Shown here: positions 1 to 6,377 of the stretch, one piece after another | Numbering within the stretch: the stretch's first letter is position 1 | How the letters are laid out: each line of letters begins with the position of its first letter | Assembly: GCA_025998575.1 (NCBI GenBank) | Contig: BNWD01000037.1 | Coordinates: 1 to 6,427, forward strand | Direction: 5' to 3' | DNA length: 6,427 bases | From: Alphaproteobacteria bacterium | Lineage (GTDB): Bacteria; Pseudomonadota; Alphaproteobacteria; RUG11792 | The notes under the pieces: generated by a model | What the model was told of the DNA's origin: nothing | What the model saw: the letters and a program-made list of their open reading frames with translations, nothing else | Databases searched by the model: none | Position numbers and translations under genes: made by a program

Positions 1-570
1 TCGAACCTGAGTCAAGCTGCCTTGAGCTGTCGGCATTAGGTCAGTTGCTATTGTTTGAATCGAATCGATAACAACGACAGATTTGCTATTCAAAACCGCC
101 AACGCAGACATAATTTCGCGCATATTGGAAGACGATGCAATCTTCACTTTCTCGCTTTGAACCCCGAGCCGTCTTGCGCGCGACAAAACTTGTGTTGAAG
201 ATTCCTCTGCAGAAATATAGATATAATTTTCTATATCGGAAATATTTTTAAAAATCTGCATCAATAAAGTCGACTTGCCGATTCCAGGCTGGCCTCCTAG
301 CAAAATCACCGAACCTGGAACAAAGCCTCCTCCTAAAACCCTATTAAATTCAGGAAAGTCAGTATTATGCCGAAGCATACAATTTATTTCATCAAGTAAA
401 AAATCAGCTGAAACAAAGAAATTGTCGGAAATTTTAAAGTTTTGAATTTTAGTAGAAACAGCCTCTTCAACAACGGAGTTCCATTCCTTGCAGACTTCAC
501 ATTGTCCAACCCATTTCGGAAAGATAGCAAAACATTCTTGACAAATAAATTTAGCGCCAATTTTAGACAT
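1..570 (-). CDS. radA: DNA repair protein RadA, N-terminal 190 residues (runs off the left edge)
   Basis: RadA is a cytosolic RecA-like ATPase that helps process recombination intermediates and drives branch migration. Reading the minus strand from ATG at 570 gives 190 uninterrupted residues to the window edge; the family is about 450 long, so the KNRFG motif and the Lon-like C-terminal domain lie outside. Seen: an N-terminal zinc finger with CQEC (C10, C13) and CEVC (C24, C27); a linker; the phrase LGGGFVPGS; Walker A GGQPGIGKST (residues 92-101); an SAEES segment near 120; and Walker B VVVIDS (165-170). All match RadA in order and spacing. The start fits because the zinc finger begins ten residues in, as in other RadA proteins. 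The ATG overlaps the last 8 bases of the upstream PhzF-like gene, so the two are probably co-transcribed and translationally coupled; no strong Shine-Dalgarno lies close to this ATG. Confidence 0.95.
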   Translation of the reverse strand, partial: MSKIGAKFICQECFAIFPKWVGQCEVCKEWNSVVEEAVSTKIQNFKISDNFFVSADFLLDEINCMLRHNTDFPEFNRVLGGGFVPGSVILLGGQPGIGKSTLLMQIFKNISDIENYIYISAEESSTQVLSRARRLGVQSEKVKIASSSNMREIMSALAVLNSKSVVVIDSIQTIATDLMPTAQGSLTQVR

Positions 571-1384
571 ATTGCGCACACAAAATCTCCGCCCGTGTCG
601 AAATCGAACACGAAGAAATAACAAAAACGTAGTTATTAGAGACTTCTATTTCCACTTTTAATCCTAAATTATTGCAGATGAAATGAGATTTTTTCAGACG
701 TTTCTCCCAATAAATAGCTGCTTTTACGAGTGACTTTGCAGTCGCAATTGGAGAGAAAAAACCAAGCTTCTGGGCATAAACTTGAGTATAAAAATCAGGA
801 GATAACGACGCGTCAGAGTGAGCTGCAGCAGTGATGATAAATGAATCATAAGGCATCGATTTCAGCAAATCATATCGTAATTCCAAATTATCTAACTTAT
901 CAAAATTGCGCAACTCAACAAGCAAATCACTTCCTGCTTCAACAGTTGAAACAATGCTGTTTTCTGACAAAACGTTATTTAATTCTGCAGAGACATTCGT
1001 GTTCACAATCGTAAAGCTAGGAAATCCAATTTTTATACGCCCATCCAAAGGTAGCTCAACAGGAAAAATGTAACCTTTATGAACAAAAGAAAATATCAAT
1101 TTTTGCTCAGGATTTTGCGATTTTATAACATAAGCTGCCGCAAACAAGCTATTTCCGAAATACATAGCTTTTTCAGATGGAGTATAACATTCTATTGCGA
1201 AATCACCATTTTTCAACGGCTTGACAAAAGCAGATTCAAGCAAATTTATCTCCATTGCCCAATTCTGCAACAATTTATTATCATTAAAATTATCTTCCTC
1301 TTTTTCTTTAAAAAAGACAGCAGAAGGAACGCCAGCGAATTTATCGCGACTAAAAACATCAACTATCCAAAAAAAAGGGTTCAT
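563..1384 (-). CDS. PhzF-family (diaminopimelate-epimerase fold) protein, probably catalytically altered
   Basis: The 273-residue length and N-terminal phrase WIVDVFSRDKFAGVPSAVFF match the PhzF/YddE family of isomerases and epimerases with two DapF-like lobes. NLLESAF keeps the family glutamate (E50, equivalent to PhzF E45). The next motif, normally TP..EV.LCGHATLA, reads TPSEKAMYFGNSLFAA, so the catalytic His is Asn (N78). The second-lobe motif, normally EDPATGSA, reads FSPIATAKS, so the Asp is Ser (S211). The frame is intact, so this is divergence rather than decay by stop codons. The function is unknown: it may be non-catalytic, have changed chemistry, or be an early pseudogene. The start is ATG 1384 rather than the upstream in-frame start at 1414, because AAGGAG sits just upstream and the family begins with this hydrophobic strand. 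The gene heads a unit with radA and is divergent from argS. Family assignment is firm; function is not. Confidence 0.85.
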   Translation of the reverse strand: MNPFFWIVDVFSRDKFAGVPSAVFFKEKEEDNFNDNKLLQNWAMEINLLESAFVKPLKNGDFAIECYTPSEKAMYFGNSLFAAAYVIKSQNPEQKLIFSFVHKGYIFPVELPLDGRIKIGFPSFTIVNTNVSAELNNVLSENSIVSTVEAGSDLLVELRNFDKLDNLELRYDLLKSMPYDSFIITAAAHSDASLSPDFYTQVYAQKLGFFSPIATAKSLVKAAIYWEKRLKKSHFICNNLGLKVEIEVSNNYVFVISSCSISTRAEILCAQYV

Positions 1385-1392
1385 ATTTTTCT

Positions 1393-1398
1393 CTCCTT
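1393..1398 (-). promoter_or_regulatory. Shine-Dalgarno site of the PhzF-like gene
   Basis: The minus strand reads AAGGAG followed by GAAAAAT and the ATG at 1384. It is the strongest ribosome binding site in the window, and it fixes the start at 1384 over the longer frame from 1414. Confidence 0.8.
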
Positions 1399-1404
1399 TA
1401 TTTG

Positions 1405-1433
1405 ATTTTAACAAATTTTACACGCTAAATCAA
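1405..1433 (-). promoter_or_regulatory. Sigma70-type promoter for the PhzF-like gene and radA
   Basis: On the minus strand, TTGATT (1428-1433) and TAAAAT (1405-1410) are separated by exactly 17 bases. They match the -35 consensus at 4 of 6 and the -10 consensus at 5 of 6. Transcription would begin near 1398, giving a leader of about 15 bases that contains little beyond the ribosome binding site. The region is AT-rich, so chance matches occur; the spacing and position make this one credible. Confidence 0.5.
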
Positions 1434-1474
1434 TAACATATAACTATTTTTTATATAACAATAAATCGCCTATG

Positions 1475-1495
1475 TTGCAATGGAGCCATTTGCAA
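1475..1495. repeat. Operator-like inverted repeat
   Basis: The left arm TTGCAATGG and right arm CCATTTGCAA are separated by AG. The inner 5 bases (AATGG/CCATT) and outer 4 bases (TTGC/GCAA) pair perfectly, with one bulged T in the right arm. It lies about 40 bases upstream of the -35 of the PhzF-like gene. A two-base gap is too short for an RNA hairpin loop as drawn, so a protein-binding site is more likely than a terminator. No regulator can be named. Confidence 0.35.
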
Positions 1496-1562
1496 AGTTT
1501 TTCCATGGTTAAAAACGTATGTTAACTTGTCCAAATTTACAATTATCGTCATTTTTCATTAA

Positions 1563-1604
1563 TCTTCTCGGTAAACAATAATTTTTTATCGAATAGCGAG
1601 AAGA
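1563..1604. repeat. 8-bp perfect inverted repeat with 26-base loop
   Basis: TCTTCTCG (1563-1570) pairs exactly with CGAGAAGA (1597-1604) across a 26-base AT-rich loop. The arms are GC-richer than their surroundings, so the match is less likely to come from base composition alone. Role unknown; it sits about 150 bases upstream of the argS promoter. Confidence 0.35.
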
Positions 1605-1613
1605 AATTATCTT

Positions 1614-1623
1614 TTGTCGACAA
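1614..1623. repeat. 10-bp perfect palindrome TTGTCGACAA
   Basis: A self-complementary decamer with no spacer lies ten bases after the inverted repeat ending at 1604. It could be a small operator. Alone it is weak evidence; its clustering with other dyads is the reason to list it. Confidence 0.3.
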
Positions 1624-1749
1624 TATAACAGGTTTTGCTGAAATTTACTACAACCGCAATAAACATAATATAACTATTGAACTAGTTTGAAAAATAACAA
1701 ACAAATAAATAAGAAAGCGAAATATTTATTGTATTTTCAAAAATAATTG

Positions 1750-1777
1750 TTGCAAAACGAGGATAATTCGTTATACT
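1750..1777 (+). promoter_or_regulatory. Sigma70-type promoter of argS
   Basis: TTGCAA (1750-1755) and TATACT (1772-1777) are 16 bases apart and match the -35 consensus at 4 of 6 and the -10 consensus at 5 of 6. Transcription would start near 1784, leaving a leader of roughly 27 bases to the ATG at 1811. It probably drives both argS and the overlapping SPOR gene. Confidence 0.6.
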
Positions 1778-1810
1778 ATAAAAATAGGGACAGGTTTTTT
1801 GGGTGAAAAA

Positions 1811-3550
1811 ATGTTTGAGACAATTATTGATTCGATATTTTGCGCGCTTGAGCGATTTTTTGGCGAAGGTAGAACTGTATCCAAAAAAGACATATTAATA
1901 GATAGCCCAAAAGATCGAGCATTGGGTGAACTATTCACTAACGCTGCTATGGCGTTTTCGAAGCGCTTATGCCTCGCTCCTGGCGTTCTGGCTAAACATG
2001 TTGCTGACTCTCTTTTGGAGAACGAAAATGTTGCCGAGGCTGCTGTTGCTATGCCTGGGTTTGTTAATTTTAATCTGAAAAAACGATATTGGCAGGATTC
2101 TGTTGCGAATATAATTACTCAAGGTGAAGAGTATGGATATGTGAATCTGAAAAATGGTGAGTCAGTTAACGTTGAATTTGTCTCTGCAAACCCTACTGGC
2201 CCTTTGCATACTGGGCATGCGAGAAACGCTGTTTTTGGCAGTGTAATTGCCAATTTATTGGAAAGAATTGGGCATAAGGTCACTAGGGAATTTTATGTTA
2301 ACGATAAGGGAAATCAAATAGAATCGCTTGCAAAATCACTATACCTCAGATATAGAGAATCTCTTGGGAGCAAAATATCTCTCAACAATTTTTCGGATGA
2401 TATGTATTGCGGAGACTATTTGAAGGAATTGGCTGATGAACTCGTTTGCAAACATCAAGATGAATTTTTGAACAAGGACGAGTCAGACTGGATTGAATTT
2501 TTCAAGGATTTTGCTGTCAAGAAAATGTTGCAAAATATTGAGGCCGATCTTGCGAGTTTGGATATCAAAATAGATATATATACCTCTGAAACAGCTTTGT
2601 GTAACCGAAAATTGGTTGAAGAGGCGCTTGCTATATTGACGCGTGGCAATAATATATATGAGGGCATATTGCCAAAACCGAAAGGATTCGTTCTTGATGA
2701 TTGGGAGGAGAGGCCGCAGACTCTGTTCAAATCGACAAAATATGGAGATGATATTGACAGGCCGATAAAGAAGTCTGATGGAAGCTGGACATATTTCGCT
2801 GGCGATTTGGCTTATCATTTAGACAAAATAAAGCGAGGATACAATAGAATGGTTGCAATCCTTGGCGCTGATCATAATGGCTATGTTAATCGCTTGAAGG
2901 CAGCTGTAACCGCACTCAGTTCTGGCGCTGCAGATATTGAAATTCGACTTTATCAGCTTGTGAATTTTATGGAAAATGGTGTTGCTGTTCGAATGTCAAA
3001 ACGAGCAGGGAATTTTATAACCCTCAAAAAAATTGTTGAACGAGTTGGAAAAGATGCCACAAGATATATGATGATTTCGAGGCATCACGACGTCATGATA
3101 GATTTTGATTTCGTCAAAACGGTTGAGTTTTCGATGGAAAATCCTGTGTTTTATGTTCAATATGCGTATGCAAGGATTTGCTCGATATTTAGAAATTTTG
3201 AATCAAATTTTGAGAAAATTGATGTTGATGAATTGAAGAATTGCAATAAGGATAGTTTGACTGATGAAGCGGAAATTTTGCTAATCAAAGCCCTGTGTTT
3301 TTGGCCAAATCGAATTGTATCTGCTGCTGTTGCAATAGAGCCCCATCGAATTCCTGTATATCTTCAAGAAATCGCGCATTTGTTTCACTCGCTTTGGAAT
3401 AATGGAAAATATAATGCCGAATTGAGGTTCATAGATGTCAATAATGAGACGAAATCGCTGGCTAGGTTGTCTATGTTATACGCAACAAAACTTGTTTTGG
3501 AAGATGGGTTTAATTTGATTGGAATCAAACCGATGAAGGAGATGAAGTGA
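1811..3550 (+). CDS. argS: Arginyl-tRNA synthetase
   Basis: This cytosolic class Ia synthetase joins arginine to tRNA-Arg using ATP. The frame gives 579 residues, close to the usual bacterial length. Domains in order: an N-terminal Add-1 tRNA-recognition domain (about 1-90); the Rossmann catalytic core with VSANPTGPLHTGH (the HIGH-type signature is HTGH, 133-136) and EFYVNDKGNQ (160-169); GADHNGY (352-358); RMSKRAGNF, the KMSKS-type loop (394-402); and a DALR anticodon-binding domain from about 447, beginning NPVFYVQYAYAR, to the end. No key motif is missing. The ATG at 1811 is chosen because family members begin just before this helix. A TTG at 1799 would add four residues (MGEK) and cannot be excluded, since neither start has a strong Shine-Dalgarno. 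The gene ends in TGA and overlaps the SPOR gene by four bases. Confidence 0.97.
   Translation: MFETIIDSIFCALERFFGEGRTVSKKDILIDSPKDRALGELFTNAAMAFSKRLCLAPGVLAKHVADSLLENENVAEAAVAMPGFVNFNLKKRYWQDSVANIITQGEEYGYVNLKNGESVNVEFVSANPTGPLHTGHARNAVFGSVIANLLERIGHKVTREFYVNDKGNQIESLAKSLYLRYRESLGSKISLNNFSDDMYCGDYLKELADELVCKHQDEFLNKDESDWIEFFKDFAVKKMLQNIEADLASLDIKIDIYTSETALCNRKLVEEALAILTRGNNIYEGILPKPKGFVLDDWEERPQTLFKSTKYGDDIDRPIKKSDGSWTYFAGDLAYHLDKIKRGYNRMVAILGADHNGYVNRLKAAVTALSSGAADIEIRLYQLVNFMENGVAVRMSKRAGNFITLKKIVERVGKDATRYMMISRHHDVMIDFDFVKTVEFSMENPVFYVQYAYARICSIFRNFESNFEKIDVDELKNCNKDSLTDEAEILLIKALCFWPNRIVSAAVAIEPHRIPVYLQEIAHLFHSLWNNGKYNAELRFIDVNNETKSLARLSMLYATKLVLEDGFNLIGIKPMKEMK
3536..3541 (+). promoter_or_regulatory. 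Shine-Dalgarno site for the SPOR gene, inside the argS 3' end
   Basis: AAGGAG lies five bases before the GTG at 3547. ATG codons at 3553 and 3556 are 11 and 14 bases away. The spacing and the GTGA overlap with the argS stop favour the GTG start, implying translational coupling. Confidence 0.55.
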
Positions 3551-4548
3551 GTATGATGCATAATAAATTCAGTCACAAAGAAATGCCTGGTAACATGCCT
3601 AAATATCTAAAATACGACGATATTTTTATGTCGAAAACTGGAGCAACTAGGCAAATAAATACTCCTCAAAAACAAAATAGAGAAAGTTTTCAACAAAAAG
3701 AACAATCGTTGAGAGATTATGATGAGGAGGAAATCGATTATTTAAACGAAGAAGAGCAATACGAAGATGAAGATAATGAGAATAGTTATTTTTCTGGGAA
3801 CACAGGAATAATTGATGAGCGAATGATTAAATATCAAAAGCGAAAATTGCCTCCTTTGCAGCGATATTCGGAGCAAACAAGAAAAGGGGCGATTTACTCG
3901 CGAGCACCTGCTCCGTATTGGGCCGATGACGAATATAGGCAAAGAAAGTATAACACTAAATCTATTTTCGCTAATGTTTGGCAAAAATTTTTCATAACAT
4001 TTACATCTATTTTATCTTTAATTTGTCTCTCATGGATTGCCTATAATTGGGGAAACGATAGAGTATCAATTCAACCAACTATTATTGAACCTGAAAATGA
4101 TAAATTTAAGGTTTTGCCAGAGGAGCCAGGAGGTGAATTTATTCCGCACAAAGACAAGGCGGTTTATGAGAAAGTGAACCCTAATATTGCGCATTCTAAT
4201 AACGAGGAAAAATTGTTGCCGCCAGAGGAGTCGCCACTGATAGTTGAGCAAAACAATGCGAAAAATCAGAATAATGTTGAGGAGTATTCCATAGTTGATG
4301 AGAAAATTTATTATATAAAAATTTCATATGGAAAAAGTAAAGAAATTTTGGAAAATGAAGTGAAATTATTGCGCAAAAAATTCGCAGGAGTCATAGGATC
4401 AAAAGAGTGTTCTGTTAAAAAAGTTAGCAACAATAGCGGAGAAAAGAAGTATGCGATTCTCGTTGGCTCATTTGAATCACAAGAGGTTGCAGCATATATC
4501 GCAAGAGAACTCGGAGGCAATTGTTCGATAATATCAGTTAAAGAATAA
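3547..4548 (+). CDS. Membrane-anchored SPOR-domain protein
   Basis: The 333-residue protein appears to be a bitopic inner-membrane protein. A hydrophilic N-terminal part of about 147 residues includes an acidic patch (about 58-78) and a Pro/Tyr segment near 120. One membrane helix follows (about 148-168, FFITFTSILSLICLSWIAY) with Lys/Arg before it, so the C-terminus should be periplasmic. A segment at 186-230 contains PEEPGGEFIP, KDKAVYEKV and EKLLPPEE; I recognise this pattern from alphaproteobacterial proteins next to argS. The last 80 residues (about 254-333) form a SPOR domain, with YYIKIS opening the first repeat, KYAILVGSF the second, and GGNCSII at the end. SPOR domains bind septal peptidoglycan glycan strands stripped of stem peptides, so a cell-division or septal role is likely but inferred. 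It overlaps argS by four bases and its 3' end faces rlmN. I do not assign a symbol. Confidence 0.88.
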   Translation: MSMMHNKFSHKEMPGNMPKYLKYDDIFMSKTGATRQINTPQKQNRESFQQKEQSLRDYDEEEIDYLNEEEQYEDEDNENSYFSGNTGIIDERMIKYQKRKLPPLQRYSEQTRKGAIYSRAPAPYWADDEYRQRKYNTKSIFANVWQKFFITFTSILSLICLSWIAYNWGNDRVSIQPTIIEPENDKFKVLPEEPGGEFIPHKDKAVYEKVNPNIAHSNNEEKLLPPEESPLIVEQNNAKNQNNVEEYSIVDEKIYYIKISYGKSKEILENEVKLLRKKFAGVIGSKECSVKKVSNNSGEKKYAILVGSFESQEVAAYIARELGGNCSIISVKE

Positions 4549-4565
4549 ACATACCATCAACAAAA

Positions 4566-5636
4566 TTATATCTTTATGATGGAGTTTAATTGTCCGCAGG
4601 CCGCCATTATATCTTCGCCGCGGCGTTTTCTGAGCGTGACATTTATGCCACTTTTTTCAAGAGCGTGTTGAAATTGAGCAACTGTAGCTTCAGTCGATGG
4701 AATAAAATCGCAACCTGGCCAGGGGTTGAATTGCAGCAAATTTACTTTAGCATTTAAATTTCTAAAAAGCTTGGCAAGTTCAATAGCGCAGTTTTCTGAA
4801 TCATTTACTCCGCGTAACAGCAAATATTCAAACGTAATTTTCAAATACTCATGATATTTTGAATATTCAATGCAAGCATTTATAATGGATTCGATATTAA
4901 AAGTGTTGTTTATCGGCATAATTTTACTTCGTATTTCGTTGTTTGGAGCGTGCAAAGAAATCGCTAATTTGCAACAAATATTCTGCGAAATTTTAGATAA
5001 AATTGAAGAAATTCCAGAGGTAGAAATAGTAATTTTCCGTCTAGAAACCCCTTCCATTTCATCGGCAATTATATTATCAATCGCCTTCAAAACATTTTCA
5101 TAATTAAAAAGCGGCTCTCCCATTCCCATGAAAACTATGTTGGATAATCTATCTGGATTTTCCCAAAATTTTAGATAATCTTTAACTATTAAAAACTGAC
5201 CGATTATTTCTTCTGTTGTCAAATTTCTGCAAAATCCACCATAGCCAGTGTTGCAGAATTTGCATCCGACAGCGCAACCGATTTGCGAAGAAACGCAAAT
5301 AGTCGTGCGTTTTAAATTTTTCTCTCCAATTGAATCGTCGTTAAATTCAGGAATAAAGACAGTTTCAATCGTTTTTTTGTCATCCAATTCCAATAAAAAC
5401 TTGATCGTACCATCAACAGATTTTGCAACATTCGCTATTTTCGGCCTGTATATATAGAACTCGTTATCTAAAATATTTCGTAAATTTTTATTCAAATTTG
5501 TCATATCAAGAAACGACGTTTTTCCGAATCTGTATATCCAAATAAAAATCTGCTCGACGCGAAATTTTTCTATATTTTTCTCTGAGACGAGCTCGATTAA
5601 CTCTGATTTTGTGTAATTTAAAATGCCTTTTTTCAT
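4566..5636 (-). CDS. rlmN: Dual-specificity 23S rRNA (A2503-C2) / tRNA (A37-C2) methyltransferase RlmN
   Basis: RlmN is a radical-SAM enzyme that puts a methyl group on C2 of A2503 in 23S rRNA and of A37 in several tRNAs, supporting translational accuracy. The 356-residue frame has the family N-terminal helical domain, then TTICVSSQIGCAVGCKFC, holding the [4Fe-4S] cysteines C121, C125 and C128 (CxxxCxxC) and C114, equivalent to E. coli C118. FMGMGEPLFNYENV follows at 169-182. Near the end, EDIMAACGQL carries C347, equivalent to the methyl-carrying C355. All catalytic cysteines are present. The start is ATG 5636, overlapping the HIT stop as ATGA; the longer frame from 5738 would only reread the HIT gene. 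The C-terminal end is 17 bases from the SPOR stop on the other strand, with no convincing terminator between. Confidence 0.96.
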   Translation of the reverse strand: MKKGILNYTKSELIELVSEKNIEKFRVEQIFIWIYRFGKTSFLDMTNLNKNLRNILDNEFYIYRPKIANVAKSVDGTIKFLLELDDKKTIETVFIPEFNDDSIGEKNLKRTTICVSSQIGCAVGCKFCNTGYGGFCRNLTTEEIIGQFLIVKDYLKFWENPDRLSNIVFMGMGEPLFNYENVLKAIDNIIADEMEGVSRRKITISTSGISSILSKISQNICCKLAISLHAPNNEIRSKIMPINNTFNIESIINACIEYSKYHEYLKITFEYLLLRGVNDSENCAIELAKLFRNLNAKVNLLQFNPWPGCDFIPSTEATVAQFQHALEKSGINVTLRKRRGEDIMAACGQLNSIIKI

Positions 5637-6037
5637 ATATTTATCTTTTCGAATTCGCTCCTTATTAATTGAGCTCGCGCGATTTTTTCCGAAGAAGTCA
5701 AAGCAGACATTGGCTTGCCCCAAACAGTTTCTGGCCAAAGAGAATCATTGGTTTTCCTCGCGATAACATGAACATGGAGTTGCGGGGTTTTGTTGCCAAT
5801 CGCAGCTACGTTCAGTCGATCCGGAGAAAACAGTTTGTTCATCACGTTCGAAGCCAGTTTTATCTCCTTCATCAATTGCAAACAATCATCGTCAGACAGT
5901 TGATCTATCTGAATGATATTCGCGCGCCGCGGAATTAAAAGTAGCCACGAAAACTCCTTGTCTTCCATCAAAATTCGGCAAAGTTTCAAATCAATTATGA
6001 ACTCTTTTTCATAAAATTCATCACGTAATTTAAACAT
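5633..6037 (-). CDS. HIT-family nucleotide hydrolase/transferase-like protein
   Basis: The 134-residue, single-domain protein is of normal length for the small proteobacterial HIT family. WLLLIPRR (31-38), the helix around SDDDCLQLMKE and LNVAAIGNKTPQLHVHVIAR identify the fold. The histidine triad reads Q86-L-H88-V-H90-V-I: the nucleophilic and last histidines are present, and Gln stands where the first His usually is. From memory this Gln is normal in the proteobacterial subgroup with SLWPETVWG-like endings (here 99-107), so it need not mean loss of activity. HIT enzymes cleave nucleoside phosphoramidates or dinucleoside polyphosphates; the substrate here is unknown. A Shine-Dalgarno-like AAAGG precedes the ATG by about seven bases. 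The gene lies three bases after the lysC remnant stop and overlaps rlmN by four bases, so the three are probably transcribed together. Confidence 0.9.
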   Translation of the reverse strand: MFKLRDEFYEKEFIIDLKLCRILMEDKEFSWLLLIPRRANIIQIDQLSDDDCLQLMKEIKLASNVMNKLFSPDRLNVAAIGNKTPQLHVHVIARKTNDSLWPETVWGKPMSALTSSEKIARAQLIRSEFEKINI

Positions 6038-6039
6038 AT

Positions 6040-6339
6040 TTAACCTTTTTCAAAGAACATTTTGTGTAATTTATTAGTCAAAATTTCGGTTTGTTGAAGC
6101 GGGACGACAAGCGAAATCGCCATATCGGAAACGGCAATCTGCTTCAGCTTGATTTTCTTTGCATTAAGGAGCGCCAAAGCGTCTTTCAAAATCGCCTGAT
6201 CAGTTTTTATCCCGCTTCCAACAATGCTCACAACGCCAATATCGTTATCTATCTCAAATGTGATGTTAGGAAGGTTATCCAAAATAGTTTTCAAATCAGA
6301 AATCTGAGTTTTGGCAATCAAAAAAGATAAATTTTGATT
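6040..6339 (-). pseudogene. lysC: Aspartokinase C-terminal ACT remnant (5'-truncated lysC)
   Basis: The translation VSIVGSGIKT...ALALLNAKKIKLKQIAVSDMAISLVV...LHKMF matches the second ACT domain of aspartokinase, the regulatory module that senses lysine or threonine. Full enzymes have about 400 residues; the whole kinase domain and most of the first ACT domain are missing. The frame is open only to a TAA at 6367-6369. The only obvious start is TTG at 6321, with no Shine-Dalgarno. Aspartokinase-like sequence appears to continue upstream of that TTG: NLSFLIAKTQISDL resembles the DLSFTVPRxDL segment of first ACT domains. This argues that the TTG is not a natural start and that the gene has lost its 5' part. 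It could still be translated as a stand-alone ACT protein of about 93 residues, since the ACT core is well preserved and its stop lies three bases from the HIT start. Confidence 0.65.
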
Positions 6340-6348
6340 AAAAAAGAA

Positions 6349-6371
6349 ATTAAATTTAAAATAAATTTAAT
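6349..6371. repeat. Perfect 10-bp A/T-only hairpin
   Basis: ATTAAATTTA (6349-6358) and TAAATTTAAT (6362-6371) are exact reverse complements with an AAA spacer. On the minus strand the hairpin is followed by a T-rich run, so it could be a weak GC-free terminator for something transcribed leftward from the right edge. Base composition makes A/T palindromes easy to form here. Confidence 0.3.
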
Positions 6372-6377
6372 AAAAAT

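Larger units (their letters stand above)
1385..1810. other. Divergent intergenic region between phzF-like gene and argS
   Basis: About 425 bases lie between the two divergent starts. No frame here looks like a gene: the plus-strand frames entering it are antisense shadows of the PhzF-like gene. It is strongly AT-rich and holds a promoter at each end (1405-1433 minus, 1750-1777 plus). Between them are a bulged dyad at 1475-1495, a long-loop inverted repeat at 1563-1604, a 10-base palindrome at 1614-1623, and an 8-base A/T inverted repeat (AATAAATA 1704-1711 with TATTTATT 1723-1730). The heptamer ATATAAC occurs four times, at 1438, 1453, 1623 and 1668. I see no tRNA, riboswitch or recognisable gene remnant. 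Confidence 0.6.

Noticed and set aside
384..611. Minus-strand frame of 75 codons overlapping radA and phzF
   Set aside because: It is an out-of-frame shadow; RadA motifs are read continuously in another frame over the same bases.
1079..1436. Plus-strand open frames across 1079-1405 and 1221-1436
   Set aside because: They are antisense to the PhzF-like gene, have low-complexity Phe/Lys/Ser-rich translations and no ribosome binding site.
4554..4582. CCATCA (4554-4559) and TGATGG (4577-4582) as a terminator between the convergent SPOR and rlmN genes
   Set aside because: The stem is only six base pairs with a 17-base loop, it overlaps the rlmN stop region, and no U-tract follows on either strand.
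5637..5738. N-terminal extension of rlmN to 5738
   Set aside because: The extra 34 residues reread the HIT gene and have no family similarity; RlmN proteins begin near the ATG at 5636, which forms an ATGA overlap.
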